Shown here: piece by piece, positions 25,895 through 38,960 of the stretch | Numbering within the stretch: the first letter of the stretch is position 1 | Layout of the letters: the number at the start of each line of letters is the position of its first letter | Source of the DNA: Adenanthera pavonina | Lineage: Eukaryota; Streptophyta; Magnoliopsida; Fabales; Fabaceae | Length of the DNA stretch: 64,000 nucleotides | Direction: 5' to 3' | Assembly: GCA_026686845.1 (NCBI GenBank) | Contig: JAIVEN010000012.1 | Location: forward strand, 7,256,501-7,320,500 | Program-made: the position numbers and the translations under genes | Notes under the pieces: generated by a model | What the model saw: only the letters and a program-made list of their open reading frames with translations | Database searches by the model: none | Told to the model about the DNA's origin: nothing

Positions 25895-27523
25895 TGTTAA
25901 TTCAAATATTTTGATGATTCTAAAATAAATGAGCTTGGAGATCCAATATCAAAGGAGTACAAGAGAAATAAAGAACAAAGTTGGAGTTTCCTAGAGATTG
26001 AAGAGTTGTTTCACATGTTTTAGGAAACTATTTGTAAAAGAAGGTACTTAACCTTTGAATTTCAATTCACCTAACATTAAATGAGATAACTAACTGAATG
26101 ATTAATGATTAGCTCATGATTTCAAAATGGTTTTCATGAAAAAAAGTATCTCATGAGGATAAAGCTTCAATGTCAAAATGATTCTAAGTATTCAATTGGT
26201 TTTCATGAACATGTTTTAGTTTATGGGGATAGTTTTAAGTGTTTACCCTATTTTCAAGAAAATATTTTGCCTTATTAGCATAGCCAATAAAGGTTATGGG
26301 GATAAAGACTTAATCTCAAAGCTTTTCCAAAGTCCATTATTCAATTTCATGAAAAGGGATTGAGATTATTTGCATAACATAGCTTGAAGACTAAGTTCTC
26401 AAGAGGTTATCCTGATAAGGTAGGCTCCTTATTCGCATAACGAAGTGAACAGTGAAGAAAAGTGGTACTATGTAGCCTGTTATTCACATAACTTAGGGAG
26501 GTTATCCGCATAACCTATATTTCAGAATTCTTGAACTTTCTTCGGGTAAACAGGTTATCCGCATAACCAAGGGAGGTTATCTGCATAACCTATATTTCAA
26601 AATACTTGAACTTTCCTCTGGTAAATAGGTTATCGGCATAACCTTAGGAGGTTATCCTAATAACCTAAGTTTCATAAAAACTCAGTTTGAGAAAAACTTA
26701 ATGTTATTCAAATAACTGAATGAGTTTTTAGGAATATGATTTTAAGCTAAAACTTAGTCATTCTAGGTAGTACATTTTCCACATAACCTAGTTAGGTTAT
26801 CCACATAACAAAAAGGTCTATGTTAAAAATAAAGGCAAACAGTTATCCATTTTTCGCATAACCTGAGGAGGTTATCCGCATAACCTCTATCAAATGCATT
26901 TAATGCGGTAGGTGAACAGCTATTTTATTGAGAGTAACGGCTAATCTTTGTTTCCAACAGATAATTCTGCCCCAAGACTATAAATAGGATCTCAATTAAG
27001 TTGTTGGGTAGTAAGAAAAACAATATACATGCCAAAACTTTGCTGATTCAATTATTGATTCATTCAAAGCTTACCTACCCTCTATTTTGTTCATTCATTG
27101 AATCTCAACTTTCATATCTACTCTTTTGAGAGAGTTTTCATTCTATAAAACATCTACACATTTGTAGAGAGTACTTAGTATGAGATTACACTAAGGGAGA
27201 TGGTCTTATTCTTGAGTAAGAAGAGTGAGAGAACTTGTTTCACTCCAAAGATCGTGATGGTGTTGTACTGCAGTCATTGCAAGAACCCATTCAAATCTTG
27301 CAAGAGATAGTGGAAAAATCTCAAATGGTGGCTTGGAGACTGGACGTAAGTCAAGTCGAATAGACCGAACTAGGATAAACTAGTGAGTTCTCTTCCCTTT
27401 GCTCTTTATTTCTTCTACTTTATTTTTAGTTACCTTTTTAGTATCACTATTGTATTTTGTCTTTGCAGAAAAATGTTAATCTTCCCAATTCACCCTCCTT
27501 TTGAAAAGCTAGCTAAGCTAACA
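25895..27523 (+). repeat. 3' LTR of the Sirevirus-like copia element
   Basis: Runs TGTTAATTCAAATA to GCTAAGCTAACA, slightly longer than the 5' copy. It carries exact GGTTATCCGCATAACC palindromes at 26500-26515, 26553-26568 and 26870-26885, plus many one- or two-mismatch copies between about 26350 and 26890. Confidence 0.92.
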
Positions 27524-27528
27524 GTGAA

Positions 27529-28017
27529 GACATCATAAATTAGCTTAGCTATAGGGATATCGAGAATTTTCACATAACATACTCATTCTTAATCATTATC
27601 TTTACTTTCATAATTTTCTTATCTTATTCATACTATAGTCTCTTTATTGGCACCAAATATCAATTCTTTCTTTGCTTTCATGGCTTTAACATATTCGCAT
27701 GAATAATCTTTCTACTAAAGGCTAAGCTAGTCACATTAGCTTTACCTAGATGATACTTATAAAGTTATCTCATCTCTACTTTTTACTGCTTTCTGTACCT
27801 CAAGTTTAACTTTTGTCTTATCTTATAATTACTTGAGGCTATTGTGATCTCAAATACTTCTATGGTAGTACCATAAATATAGCAGCTCACATTAACTTAT
27901 AATAATTCTTAATAACTCAGCATCTTGAGAGCATTATTTACCTCCACTATGAGTGGGAACGAATTTTTCATAAATATTATCATATAAAACTTTGGCTATT
28001 ACATGCCACTTAACCAT
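27529..28017 (-). other. Non-coding interior of the reverse gypsy element
   Basis: AT-rich, about 490 bases, between the copia 3' LTR and the next solo LTR. No ORF with a recognisable domain on either strand. Confidence 0.4.
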
Positions 28018-28022
28018 GTTAC

Positions 28023-29689
28023 TGTTGGGAATTTCAGTATACACGCAGCAGAAAAACTATAAGAAATTCCCTCCCATCGATCCGTCAATGTTGTTTAGAT
28101 TGAGGTGTAGAAAAAGAATTTACTTTCGGTGCATCTCTTGGTGTTCTTTTTCGTTACGTTGGACCCTAGGAACTAACACAATTAGTCAACTCCCTCTACT
28201 GATATCCACACGAATGGTGAGTCCAACTCGAATGACATGCTAGCACCTTTGGTTATGATATTCATACAAATTTGTACGATTCTGTACCGGTCCGTACACC
28301 TTCACTTTTCATCCGTACAATTTTTCTTTTTAAGTGTACGGCCACTCTCTCTTTAGGGTAATTTGAATTCTATTGATTCTGTATCCTAGTCTATATCAAT
28401 ATATAGATAGGATTCAGTATTTATTTAATTTAAATCAATAATTTAAACTAAATCAAATATTAATTAAATAGATTAGTTTAAATTTAAATCTATTAAATTT
28501 AAACTAACTATCTAATATATATATATCTATAGTTAAATCTAGATTTAATTTATCATATAAATCAAATTTAGATTATGACATTAATTTAAATTTAAATCTA
28601 TCATATAGAATTAAATTTAAAATTAATTAATTTGAACAATATATATATATATATTGAAATATATATCAAATATATAATATATCAAACATATATATATTTC
28701 AAATTTTAATATATATATATATATCAAATATATATATATAATTATATCACCCTAAATTAAACATTAAATTCATTAAATCTAGACACATTTTAGATTCAAT
28801 GAATCTGGACATTCTAGCTCGAGTTGGTTCATTCTTGTGTGTGACCCTGTGGGCTCATATGATGTTGGCAGTGGGCTAACAACACTATTGGACCCAAAAG
28901 TCACAAGTGGCCTCTAGTAAGACATTGTGACTACCCAAATCATATAAGATTGGTGATTCGATACAATCTATCATATAACCCTATCACATCCCTTTTGTCT
29001 CATGATATATAGGTCAAGTATGAGACATGAAAACACCATCCTTATTTTACTCGACCATCACTTTCTCGATCTCCGAGTAGATTGATAGAACAAATGGAAA
29101 CTCTTTCATTCGAGCACGACCATGCATTTTCTCAGTCTCACTCATCGAGGGGCCCAGATATATCTCTCAATTAATTAGAGGGATAAATTCCATCTTGACC
29201 ATTCATCTTACTCCTCACGAGTTCTGCTATGCCTGATCATAGCCTTTATGATCTCCCGATTAAAGGTGATTTTTGACTATGTCAAAGTATAGTATTCCTC
29301 ATGTAAGAAGCCATGGTGATCTCAGGTTTGAGGGCTTAGTGACACGATTATCTATGAGATATGCTTATGACTCAATCCATACAGCTATCTCATGATGGGT
29401 CAATCAAGCACCTATTCTCTAACAGGAGCTTATGATTTTGATTTGTATCTTCATACATAATTATCACATAATTATCAATCAAAATCATACTAGCCTTAAT
29501 TCATCATTGTTCCTATAAAGATAATTGACTAAGGATATTTAAGATAAAATAATTTATCCAAGGATATTATTATAAAGAAAAACATGCAAATAATATAATA
29601 ATGTAAGAAAAAAAACTTTCTTCTTTTTTTTTTATAATGAAACACAAAGTTCATAATACGATGATTGGCCCAGGGCACAATCTCCAACA
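28023..29689 (+). mobile_element. Solo LTR, copia-like (TSD gttac/attac)
   Basis: Starts TGTTGGGAATTTCAGTATAC with an ACGCAGCAGAAAA block, and ends CAATCTCCAACA. Flanking 5-mers are GTTAC (28018-28022) and ATTAC (29690-29694), one mismatch. It contains a very AT-rich zone with repeated TATATATA (28500-28745). No interior, so a solo LTR. Orientation is inferred from the start motif. Confidence 0.82.
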
Positions 29690-29694
29690 ATTAC

Positions 29695-29905
29695 ATTACT
29701 TGTACCCTGATCCATGCTTACTTTAATTATTATAGACCCATAGGGTCATTATTGGATCAGGATTAATTATCTTTGGTGAGGAGGTTTAGCCTCTTTAGCT
29801 CATAAAACTCATTTTATAATCCATTTCCCATACAAGCTTTCTCTTCTAACTAAGCGGTATGACAGACTAAGAGAAACTTTCATAACATCTTGCTAAAGTC
29901 AGAGA
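29695..29905. other. Short interior fragment between two solo LTRs
   Basis: About 210 bases of non-coding DNA left between the insertions at 28023-29689 and 29911-31549. Nothing recognisable. Confidence 0.3.
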
Positions 29906-29910
29906 CTTCT

Positions 29911-31549
29911 TGTATCACCTTATATTAGGGCCCATTTCCCATGTATTATATCATTTTAGATACATTTCTTCATGGTTTAGGGTCTAGAATCATAATATAA
30001 TAAAATCAGAATTTTTCAAAATTCAGGGTACTGTTCATTTGGCAATTTCCCTTTTACCTGATGAATTTTGAAAATTCATAACTAAATCTAGAAAATTCAT
30101 CTTGAGGTGATTCAAGTCTCTAAAATTTTCTTAAATTCAGATATACATGGAAAAAATATAAAACAGTAATTTCATTGGGTCAATTTGTACAGTAATTTCA
30201 TGGACATTTACTATTCATTTGGTCATTTTTCTATCTTCCAGTTTTCTGGCCTCAACTTTGAAAAATCATATTCCATTCTATTCTATTCCAAATTATGGAT
30301 ACTCTATGTCATTCGAAAGCTATACATATCTACTTATAGACATATTTTTCTTATACATTTATTTTCAATTCTAAGTGTGAATAGTAACTGGCCGAAAATC
30401 ATAGAAAATGGGAGGAAATTGATATAGTTCATGATACATCAAACTACCAACATATTCAAGCTTTAAATGAGTATCCTAGCATTTCCTCCATGTTCTATAG
30501 TTTGTAAATTCATTTCCTTGCTAAATCATGTTTGGATGAAACCCTAAGGGAGTGAGGAAGAAATTCTACTCCAAGAACAATGCTTCAAACCTTACAACTA
30601 ACAAGCTTGAAGTAGAGAAGTAACTTACCAATGGTTGAACTTTCAATTCCCTTGAGTTTCCTCTTCTTCATTCTCTCTTTTCTCTCTTCTCCCTTGCGTT
30701 TTTCTCTTCTATTTTGCTACTAGAAGTGAACGTGCAAAATGGGTGGAAAATGGGTGATTAAGTGACTTAATCATATAGCTTAATCATGTTTAACACTTAA
30801 CCAACTTAAGTTACTTTTTGGTAAAAAATTCAGCTCCTTCTTGAGCAAGTTTTGGGGCAAAAATTGATTGCCCAAGCTACCCAATTTTCATGCAGAAAGT
30901 GAGAGCTTTAAGTGTCCAAGATTGCTCAATTTTTCTTGATCTAGATGTATTTTGAACCAGGTAATTTTTAACCGTACCGATAAAACTGTTTTTTATGGTA
31001 AATTAGCATTTTTGGGCTACAGGACTATTCTAATTTTATTTTTATATTTCCATAATTATCCTGTCCCAAATGGTATCTGTGTATGGCCCATATCCTGATC
31101 CTATTTCTTTTAAATATTGGTAGGGCCCACAGTTTACTTTATCGGTTTACTGTTACTTTTGGACACTCGGCACTGATTATTTCTTTATTCTTGAACATTA
31201 ACCCCTAGTGCCATATACCATTGGACTTCTCTCGTCGAGGGCTTCATTTTGACAGGAATTTTGCATATTTACAAAATTGCCCTTGACCCGGGTTTAAATT
31301 ATAATTTCTAAACTTTTAGGTCATTAAGTGTAATTTTTCCCAAGGACTTTTCTCATCCCATCCCACGTGATTTAAATAAAATTAGGGACATAGATGTCAT
31401 TTGCATAATTCTCTAGGGGTAAAAATATAATTTTTTATTTTTTATCCGATCGAAAAAAATGACCTCTTTGCCCTTTTTCACACAAAACAGTGTCTACCCG
31501 TTTTTACAAATTATATTTTTAGATATTTTAACTTACTTGGGATATTACA
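29911..31549 (-). mobile_element. Solo LTR, reverse gypsy type (TSD CTTCT)
   Basis: Plus-strand ends TGTATCACCT and GATATTACA. Identical 5-bp duplications CTTCT at 29906-29910 and 31550-31554. Same family as 12870-15779 and, inverted, 2964-5513: 31000-31110 is the reverse complement of 3420-3530. The exact TSD shows it is an independent solo LTR rather than the partner of the LTR at 12870. Confidence 0.88.
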
Positions 31550-31554
31550 CTTCT

Positions 31555-32351
31555 CATCTCTATTGTAGTGTTCAGTCTCTCCTATTTTCTCACTTTACTT
31601 GCTTTACTAGGATCTACTACGATCCATATAGGAGATTTTGTAACCTACTAACCATACTTTTCCAGAGCCCAACTCCTATCTACTAAGTTTAGCAAGTTTT
31701 TTTTTTCATAAAAATTCTCAGTTGTTTTTCATGCTCCTCTAAAGATTCAGAGTATTTTTAGCATATCATCAAAGATCACAATGCTCTGCTCAAGCAGAAT
31801 AAATGAACAAGATAAATATGTACTAAAAGTATACATGTAAGGCTTTCAAACAACATAAAGAATGCATGAATTGGCTAAGGGTAGAATGAGAAATAAATTT
31901 TCAAAATTAAGGCCAAAATTCTAAGAAAGCAAAAAATGACTATATAAATAGTGATTTTTGTGCTAAAAACTGTGTCAATTGGCACGATCAAAGTCTAATA
32001 CTCAATAGGCCATAATAAGATCTAATACATAGGCAATGTGATCATAAGTTAAGGTGTTACACTAGGGAGTAATGGTGTGGGAAATGCATATTGGAATGTA
32101 TTGTTGAATTTGGGTATGGAGAATGCTAATTAAACATTGTGTGACTTCTTTGCACTCTTGAAAAAAAGGGGAAAAAAAAAAGAACAACTAGAAAAGAAGA
32201 AAAAAAGAATAAATAAATAAATAAAGGAGTGCAAATATTTCATTATGAGATAAGTTTGGGAGTTACTTGGCTTCAGCAGTGATTTGTGAATCAAAGTGAG
32301 GAAGAGCGGTATTGTACAATATGTCATTCATCTCAAGATATTTGAATTTCC
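31555..32351. other. Non-coding retroelement spacer
   Basis: No gene. The stretch 32100-32290, with a TTGCACTCTTG-like start, a long purine-rich run and GAGTGCAAAT, looks like non-coding spacer seen in plant LTR retrotransposons. It resumes at 34822 after the inserted LTR. Family not assigned. Confidence 0.35.
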
Positions 32352-32356
32352 TCTTT

Positions 32357-34816
32357 TGTAATATCTTACTCCAACACACTTCCAATTATGTCCAATTACT
32401 TCAAATTCTAACCAAACAAACCAAAACACTTCAACCTTACCTCTTAAACATCTTATCGCAGTGGAAAAACTCCCATAGAACACCAGAACGACTGAAATAG
32501 AGTGCAGCGCCATAGTTAGTACAGTGTCATCACGGTGTCGGTGCTCTTGGGTTTCAATATTGTCAAAACAGAGGGTCTGGCATTGCAGCCTCATTTTTGG
32601 CATCACAGTGCCCCATGCTGAGACCATATCAGCAAATTTTCAACTCTCAGGACAAACTTCCAACGCACATAACTTTATGCTCTGATCTCCGATTGACATG
32701 ATTCCAACTCCTATAAGTCAACCTTATCTCAATCTATCCATAGATATCAATTTTACCCCAATTCATCTCTATATAGAGATTTTGGACACCAGACATCGTT
32801 TTAGCCTCTTTTGACCAAAACTTGCAACATTCCACCTCCAATTGCCACCAAAGGCAATTTGACTATCACACATCATTCACACAGGTCCTAGATGACTCAA
32901 CTAGCTTATGCAAATGGGTTTCACTTCAAAGGAACCACTCCTCTGAGATTTGACCCCCTTGAATCCAAATCAAATAATGGGCAATACACCTAAAACTCAC
33001 ATACTCGGCCCAAAATCCCCTTTGAGCTCACATACACTACCATTCCGACACATTATCACTCCGAACCATGTATGCATCACATCAAACTCATCATGTTCAA
33101 CATCATTATCATTGTCATCTCATGTTATCCAGCATAATTACAATATCATTGTCATCACATATATTACAAACATTATATCCTACTTAGCACAACATACATA
33201 GACAATACACACATACACTACTATGACTTGATATTCCCAATACCATAGTGGTTATGCTTCCCTCGTCTTCTCTGGACTAGTACCAGAACCATCACCTAAA
33301 ATATTAGTTTATAGGAAAAGGGGGTGTGAGACAAAGTCTCAATAACCGGGGACAATCACAAGTATATATATATATAATAACTCATACATTAATGCCACCC
33401 TCGAACACAGTTAGAACCATGAGTTGTTGTCATGACAGGACATTTTGTATATGTGACTCCCTTCCAACAGTCAGTGAAAATTGATTCCAAGGCATCACCA
33501 AGCTTACCTCACACTAGTGTACCCAGCCAAAGGTAACACTAAAGAATGAATCATGGCTCTCCTTCCCCTTTTCCACCTCGAATTGGTGATGATTTAAGGA
33601 AGGTGTAGTCCACTGCCGCCTTTCTCTCTTGGTCACAAGAGAAGATTTAGCTATAGGGATCCTATCCTTATTCACCTATATCATATCATATATCATTATC
33701 ACCACCCGATCCACCTTCCCTCACAATGACATATAGTGATGTTCATGACATATCTTCATGTAATTATCATCATCATCATGTTTCTCAATGTCATGCTGTA
33801 CAATCATGTAATGTCACATCATCATCATCATAACCATCATCAAATCCTACATTGTCTAGTCATGTGCATACCACGATATATATAAATACCATACACACAC
33901 ATAACAATATCGTGGTATGAACAAAAATATGCATATATACACATAGATATATTTACATACAATACAAACAATATAAACACCCAATTACCTCTAGTTGTTA
34001 ATATCACACACACGTGATTCCACGAGCTTCTCGGATCATCCAGCATGACTTGTACTCCTCCGATCAACCATACAACCTCTACAATGCCATAATACCTTCA
34101 ATGAACATATAGTATAGTTGTCCAAATTTCACAATTCAACCATTTAGGCTTAACCCAAGGTTCCAACACCATTCCCATACTTCATTGAGCTCCCAAAGAC
34201 CATTCAAACTATATTCAACCACACACATTGCGGATTCCATACTTCCATACACAATACAAGGCTAGGGTTTATCCCAAATCATGTGTAACCTTTCTAAAAC
34301 TCACACTCAAGCATCACAAACACCAAATCACACCTTATTAATCCCATTTCATCCATTTTAATTGGTGGATTTCAGCCAAAACTAAAAACTCAACATATGC
34401 CCAAAAAATCCAACTCAAAACCGAAGAAAAATGGAGAGGGAGGATCAAGAACCACTTACTAACTAAGATCGAAGTTGCCGGATGCTGAAAAAACACCTTC
34501 AAGGTTTAGATCACTCAAACCCTAATGGAGAACTTCTTCTTTCTCCCTCTGTTTCTTTTCTACTTTGTCATTTGAGAGACTTCTAATTTAAACAAATTTT
34601 TAGACGTTCAACGTGGCGCCAGTAAGCTCGCCGCAGCGTGGGTACTCTTGGCTTGAAAGATTTTCCTAAAATTGCAACTCGCTCGCCATAGTGTGGAGCT
34701 TTTCCATTTCTTTTTGGTTTTTCCTCTGTCCTAATTCCTCCGGTTCTACCCATAACATCAAATATACTTCATTAGCTAAATGCTAAGTTCAGGATAAGGT
34801 AATGAGGGTTGTTGCA
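32357..34816 (-). mobile_element. Solo LTR, reverse-oriented gypsy (TSD TCTTT)
   Basis: Plus-strand ends TGTAATATCTTACTCC and GGGTTGTTGCA (terminal ACA mutated to GCA). Identical 5-bp duplications TCTTT at 32352-32356 and 34817-34821. In reverse complement it aligns with the 3' LTR at 6315-8520 from end to end, including the ATCATCATC-rich zone (33760-33840) and the terminal blocks. No interior. Confidence 0.9.
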
Positions 34817-34821
34817 TCTTT

Positions 34822-35337
34822 CTCCCCTTACTTTCAATAAGCTATAACCTAGGCCACATTACAAGCTTAAAAAGTCCCATTGATTCAGGGATTACATGAA
34901 GTCTACACATTAGTGGAAAAGGAGGAAGATGTTAGGCATATGAAGTACCTGTATTGAGTTATTGATGGAAAGCAAGGAATAGGTTAACTTAAAAAGTCTC
35001 ATTGATTTTAGGGTTACATGAATATCCCAACTTTTACATTGGTTCTACGCAAAACTGACATAAAAAAATCATTAGTGGCATTTTTGTAAATAAATTCTCA
35101 TCTAGTGAATTTTTTTCGTCGCTTAGACATGCATCTGACATAGAAATTAGAATTTCTCTATCGTTCTCCCCCTTATCAAACTCAGTTTATATCTATCAAA
35201 CCTAACCTTAGAAATTGAGTTGAAAAGCAACCATCTTCTTCTATTTTCATTATTTGTAATGATGCTTATCTTGATGCATATTGACTTTGTTGATGTATTT
35301 CTCTTTTATTAATATGCAATAATTTATTTCTGGCCAA
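34822..35337. other. Non-coding retroelement spacer, continued
   Basis: Continuation of the spacer broken by the LTR at 32357-34816. It holds a diverged direct repeat: AAAAAGTCCCATTGATT at about 34868 and AAAAAGTCTCATTGATT at about 34992. No gene. Confidence 0.35.
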
Positions 35338-35376
35338 ATAGGGGGAGAGGGGGGGGGGGGAAGGGGAAGAAAATGT
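35338..35376 (+). other. Remnant polypurine tract followed by LTR-like start
   Basis: A purine tract with a run of 12 G, AAGGGGAAGAAAA, is followed directly by TGTTGATAAGAG at about 35374. This looks like a PPT against a copia-type LTR start. The LTR itself does not continue recognisably. Confidence 0.35.
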
Positions 35377-35623
35377 TGATAAGAGTATTGGAACGTAGGT
35401 AAATAGATAAAGATGTATTCAATAATTGCTTTTCTGACAATTAACTGAATTTAACATCGTCAATAATTCATTAGTGAGAGAAGGCCCCTACATATAAATA
35501 TAAAAGAGAATAAAGAATATTTTCTTAACTTATTTTATCTCAAATACATATATTTATTTAACAAATATAAATATTTTAAATTTTAAAAAATTAACATTCA
35601 ACCAAAAATGTGTATAAACAATA

Positions 35624-35888
35624 CTCCCTCTGACCCTTAATATAAAATCATTTTAACCAAATTACGTGGATTAAGAATGTGAGTTAAAGTTAATTAACTA
35701 TCTCGATTTATCCAAAAATTTCAATATTTTTTCAAAACTACCCTTATTTAATCTCTTTCTCTCTTTCTTTAAAATACATTAAATAGGGGCATTTTTTGGA
35801 AATACATAATAAATACTACCTCATATACGGTAAAATATCTTATATTTAGAATCAGGATAAAATACCCTATATTTAGGACCGGAGGGAG
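35624..35888. mobile_element. Stowaway-like MITE (TA TSD)
   Basis: The ends CTCCCTCTGACCCTTAATAT and the reverse complement of TATATTTAGGACCGGAGGGAG are near-perfect inverted repeats. TA dinucleotides flank both sides (35622-35623 and 35889-35890). The CTCCCTCnGnnCC terminus is the familiar Stowaway/Tc1-mariner MITE form. Length 265 bp, non-coding. Confidence 0.8.
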
Positions 35889-35890
35889 TA

Positions 35891-38640
35891 TCACTTATTT
35901 GATTAAAAAATATAGAAAAACTTGTTCGTATCCAATTTCATTAGTATCTTAATAACAATGAGAGAAATTTAAAATTTGAAAAGAAAATAATTTATTTAAA
36001 TTATATAAAAATAAGAAAAGAAGAAATTAAGCTCTAGTATAAAACACATGTTGCTTCAGAATAATCACCAAAAAAAGTTCAAATTACTCAAATTGAATAT
36101 AAATAGTTTAAATTTGTTAAATAAACATTTTTAAACAATTAATGAAATTAAGCTCCACGGTTTTCGATTTGGTCAGATATAAATATATTAGGTATATAAG
36201 TTTAAGTACCTAAGTCTTTTCTTTAAAAAAAATAGATAATAAATATGCTCTTGTAACTCTGTATTAATCAGTTTCAGCGGGGTAAGTAGTTAGTTTAATT
36301 TTTAATTTTTTTAATTCTAATTCATCTTTTGTTAATATTTTAAAATTTACCAACAATGTCTTGACACAATTGATAAATAATTGAGTCCCTTAAGTATGTA
36401 ATCATACGACCCAATCATTCTTTTTTTTTCAATCAAAGAATAACCTTTAAAAATTAAAATAAGCAAATAAAGAGCCATGAGCCAGCGGGGAAAAGCTAGA
36501 TCACGATGTGGAGGTAGTACAATATGCCTAATTGTATTAGTTGACTCTTCTTCATCTTGAAGTATACTTAAGGTTCTCCATCTTGATTATGTGATGGTTG
36601 TGTGTGTCTTGGGTTGTAGTGTTTTTTGTTAGATCTCCTTCGAGAGAATAGGAAAATATCATGCTGTCAAAATGTTTGTTAGCAATTCTTTTGTTTTAGA
36701 GGTGGCATTTGAAGTGCATAAGTGGTCATAAGATACACATATCTCTGTGTGTGTGTGTGTGAGGGTAGTCATCTTATGCTAGTCCTATTATGGGATTTCT
36801 AGTACATGAACTGCCAAAAGTGACATCGTACTCCTGCGGTCTCAGTAGAGCACCTACTATGAAATTGAAGGGAGAGATAAGATGTTCTATGTTTAGTCAT
36901 CCCATCATATGCGAGAGAGAATTGTTGGAAATTTGATGTGGATAAGTGTTTTGGTGATTTTAAGTTCTCTGCGGTTTCCTTTTTTCTTTCTTCTCCCATA
37001 GTATATATACTCCCAAAATATACCCAATTTAAATAATATGAATGTAATTTAAATAAATGACATATCTATAATTTCGTAATAATAATACTATTGTGATGTT
37101 GCTGCAAAACAACAGAGAACTTAATTGCCATAGCCACTAATCAATGAAGTGGAGATGATACAAGACCCACTAAACTTCTAAAACGTGTATGGTATTAGAA
37201 AAATCTAAACATATATGCAGAAAGAAAATGTAATAGAAGTGGTTTTTTCCTTTTTTTTTTTGCTTTGAAATCTCCGGAATAATAATATTAATAATATATC
37301 TAAAGTGATGGCTTTTGATAGAGCCGTCTAATCTATTTAGCTAATCCACTTAGTGGAATAAGGTTATTATTGTTGTTGCTTATGCTTATTTATTCTCTTG
37401 TTTTAGATGGTTGTAGGCTGGAGCCATGGCTATCTAATTCATAAATAGGACCATAAGCTATTGCAAATGGATATCGTGTTGGTCAGGTTGTTCTCTTTGC
37501 TAGTGAATGATTCTCCAATGCTTCATGGCTCACAAGTGTTGGTATTAATGAATTATCATCATCTCATCCTTGTGCCAGTTTGACTATCTTGAGAGCTTGG
37601 AAATAGAAAAGAGAATCAACAAAATTAGCTAATGATTCCATATTTCTTCTACACGAATGATAACACCATAAAAAGTCTTGGAAGGTATATAGGAATAACT
37701 GCTTACCTGTAATTGATTATGCACAATTAGAAGCTATTGGATCCCTTTTGATTGTGTCTGATTATTCTTTGACAGTGTGTCATATTATGTTTTGTAGCAA
37801 TGATCCTGAACAAAATGCATATCTAATGTTCAAGGGAAAATTGTATATGATTGCCTTTAAAAAATTTCATTTAATTTGCCCCCGTAAAAAATTTCACTTG
37901 CCCTTCAAAAATTTCATTTGGCTCACTTAAATTTTTCACATCTCTTACATATATATTTAAAATATCATTTTCTATTACATTAATTATAAACATAAATTTC
38001 ACAAAAAAATATTTTTTAAGTTTCTCAAATTAATTTTTCTTTATTCTCTAAGCAACAATAACAATGCATTATTTAATATTTAATTTTTACTCTTTCTTAA
38101 ATTAAACTTAATTTCTTCTGTATTTCTTTGACAATGCTTTCAATTTATGTAAAATAACGCTCCATAATAAAATATAAAAACACTTTTTTGATTGTTGTTA
38201 CTAAGAAAAAGAATATATATGATTCTGACAACTAAATGACCATTTTATTTTTTTTATGTTATTATAATTTTTTCATTTTTGTATTATTTCGTTATTATTT
38301 AATTTTAATAAATTTCACCTTTATAGTAATTTATTAATGAGTATTGAAAATTATAATATAATTTTCAAAAAATATTAATATTTATCTTAGAAACAAAATT
38401 TGCCCCCCTAGATAATTTTTCTTGGTCTTCCACTGATATCATTGATGGCTTATACCATCCTGCAGCCTCTTGCTTAACACATTACATTAACTTATTATTT
38501 TTTGGGAAAATAATACTTTAAGATCAAAACTTTTAATTAATATCATTTTACGATCAAAATATTTCAAAATGACAAAAAGAGACCATAATCTCAAATTGAT
38601 CAAAATTTCAAATAGGAAATTACCCCAAATATCCTTGTTA
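35891..38640. other. AT-rich intergenic DNA without recognisable genes
   Basis: No convincing coding region on either strand. A (GT)n tract lies at about 36750-36762. The piece near 37340-37365 ends in a TATTGTTGTTG tail that could be a LINE or SINE 3' end. Short ORFs at 36799-36999 (minus) and 37748-37930 (plus) have no motif. Confidence 0.4.
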
Positions 38641-38645
38641 AAAAG

Positions 38646-38960
38646 TTTTACACTCAATATCTATTTTTCACTACTTGACTTCCACAATTTAACACTGAAC
38701 TTCCCTGGTTTTACGTTGGACACACTAAAGAATTCAACTCTCAGAATTTTACACTCAACTTCCACATTTTACTACTCATGTTCCATAATTTAACATTGAA
38801 GAACCCAGATTTTACACTGGACACATTATAATCACCATAAAATTTAATTTATCAATCTCAGCATTTTACACTCAATTTCCACTTTTTACTATTCATATTC
38901 CACAATTTGACATTTAACTTCCTTGGTTTTACACTGAACTTCCACAATTGAATTATTTCA
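38646..38960. repeat. Three-copy diverged tandem repeat, units about 100-117 bp
   Basis: Units start with TTTTACACTCAA at 38646, 38747 and 38864. Each continues with TTTTnACTA, a TTCCAnAATTT block and a TTTTACxxTGGAC or TTTTACACTGAAC block. It lies about 480 bases beyond the stop codon of the RIP gene, on its 3' side. Confidence 0.6.

Larger units (their letters stand above)
16007..27523 (+). mobile_element. Complete Sirevirus-like Ty1/copia retrotransposon (TSD gtgag/gtgaa)
   Basis: Two long LTRs (16007-17585 and 25895-27523) enclose a PBS, gag, protease, integrase, RT, RNase H, an extra env-like ORF region and a PPT. Flanking 5-mers are GTGAG (16002-16006) and GTGAA (27524-27528), one mismatch. 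The order PR-IN-RT-RH identifies Ty1/copia. LTRs above 1.5 kb, the extra region after RNase H and a AAAAAGGGGG polypurine tract fit the Sirevirus (Maximus/SIRE) lineage. Stops and frameshifts show it is no longer active. Confidence 0.9.

Noticed and set aside
12870..31549. Pairing LTRs 12870-15779 and 29911-31549 as the two LTRs of one reverse gypsy element
   Set aside because: They are related, but 29911-31549 has its own exact CTTCT duplication on both sides and no PBS on its left, so it is an independent solo LTR.
37330..37372. Possible LINE or SINE 3' tail ending TATTGTTGTTG
   Set aside because: Only a short tail is visible, without a body, target duplication or promoter boxes.
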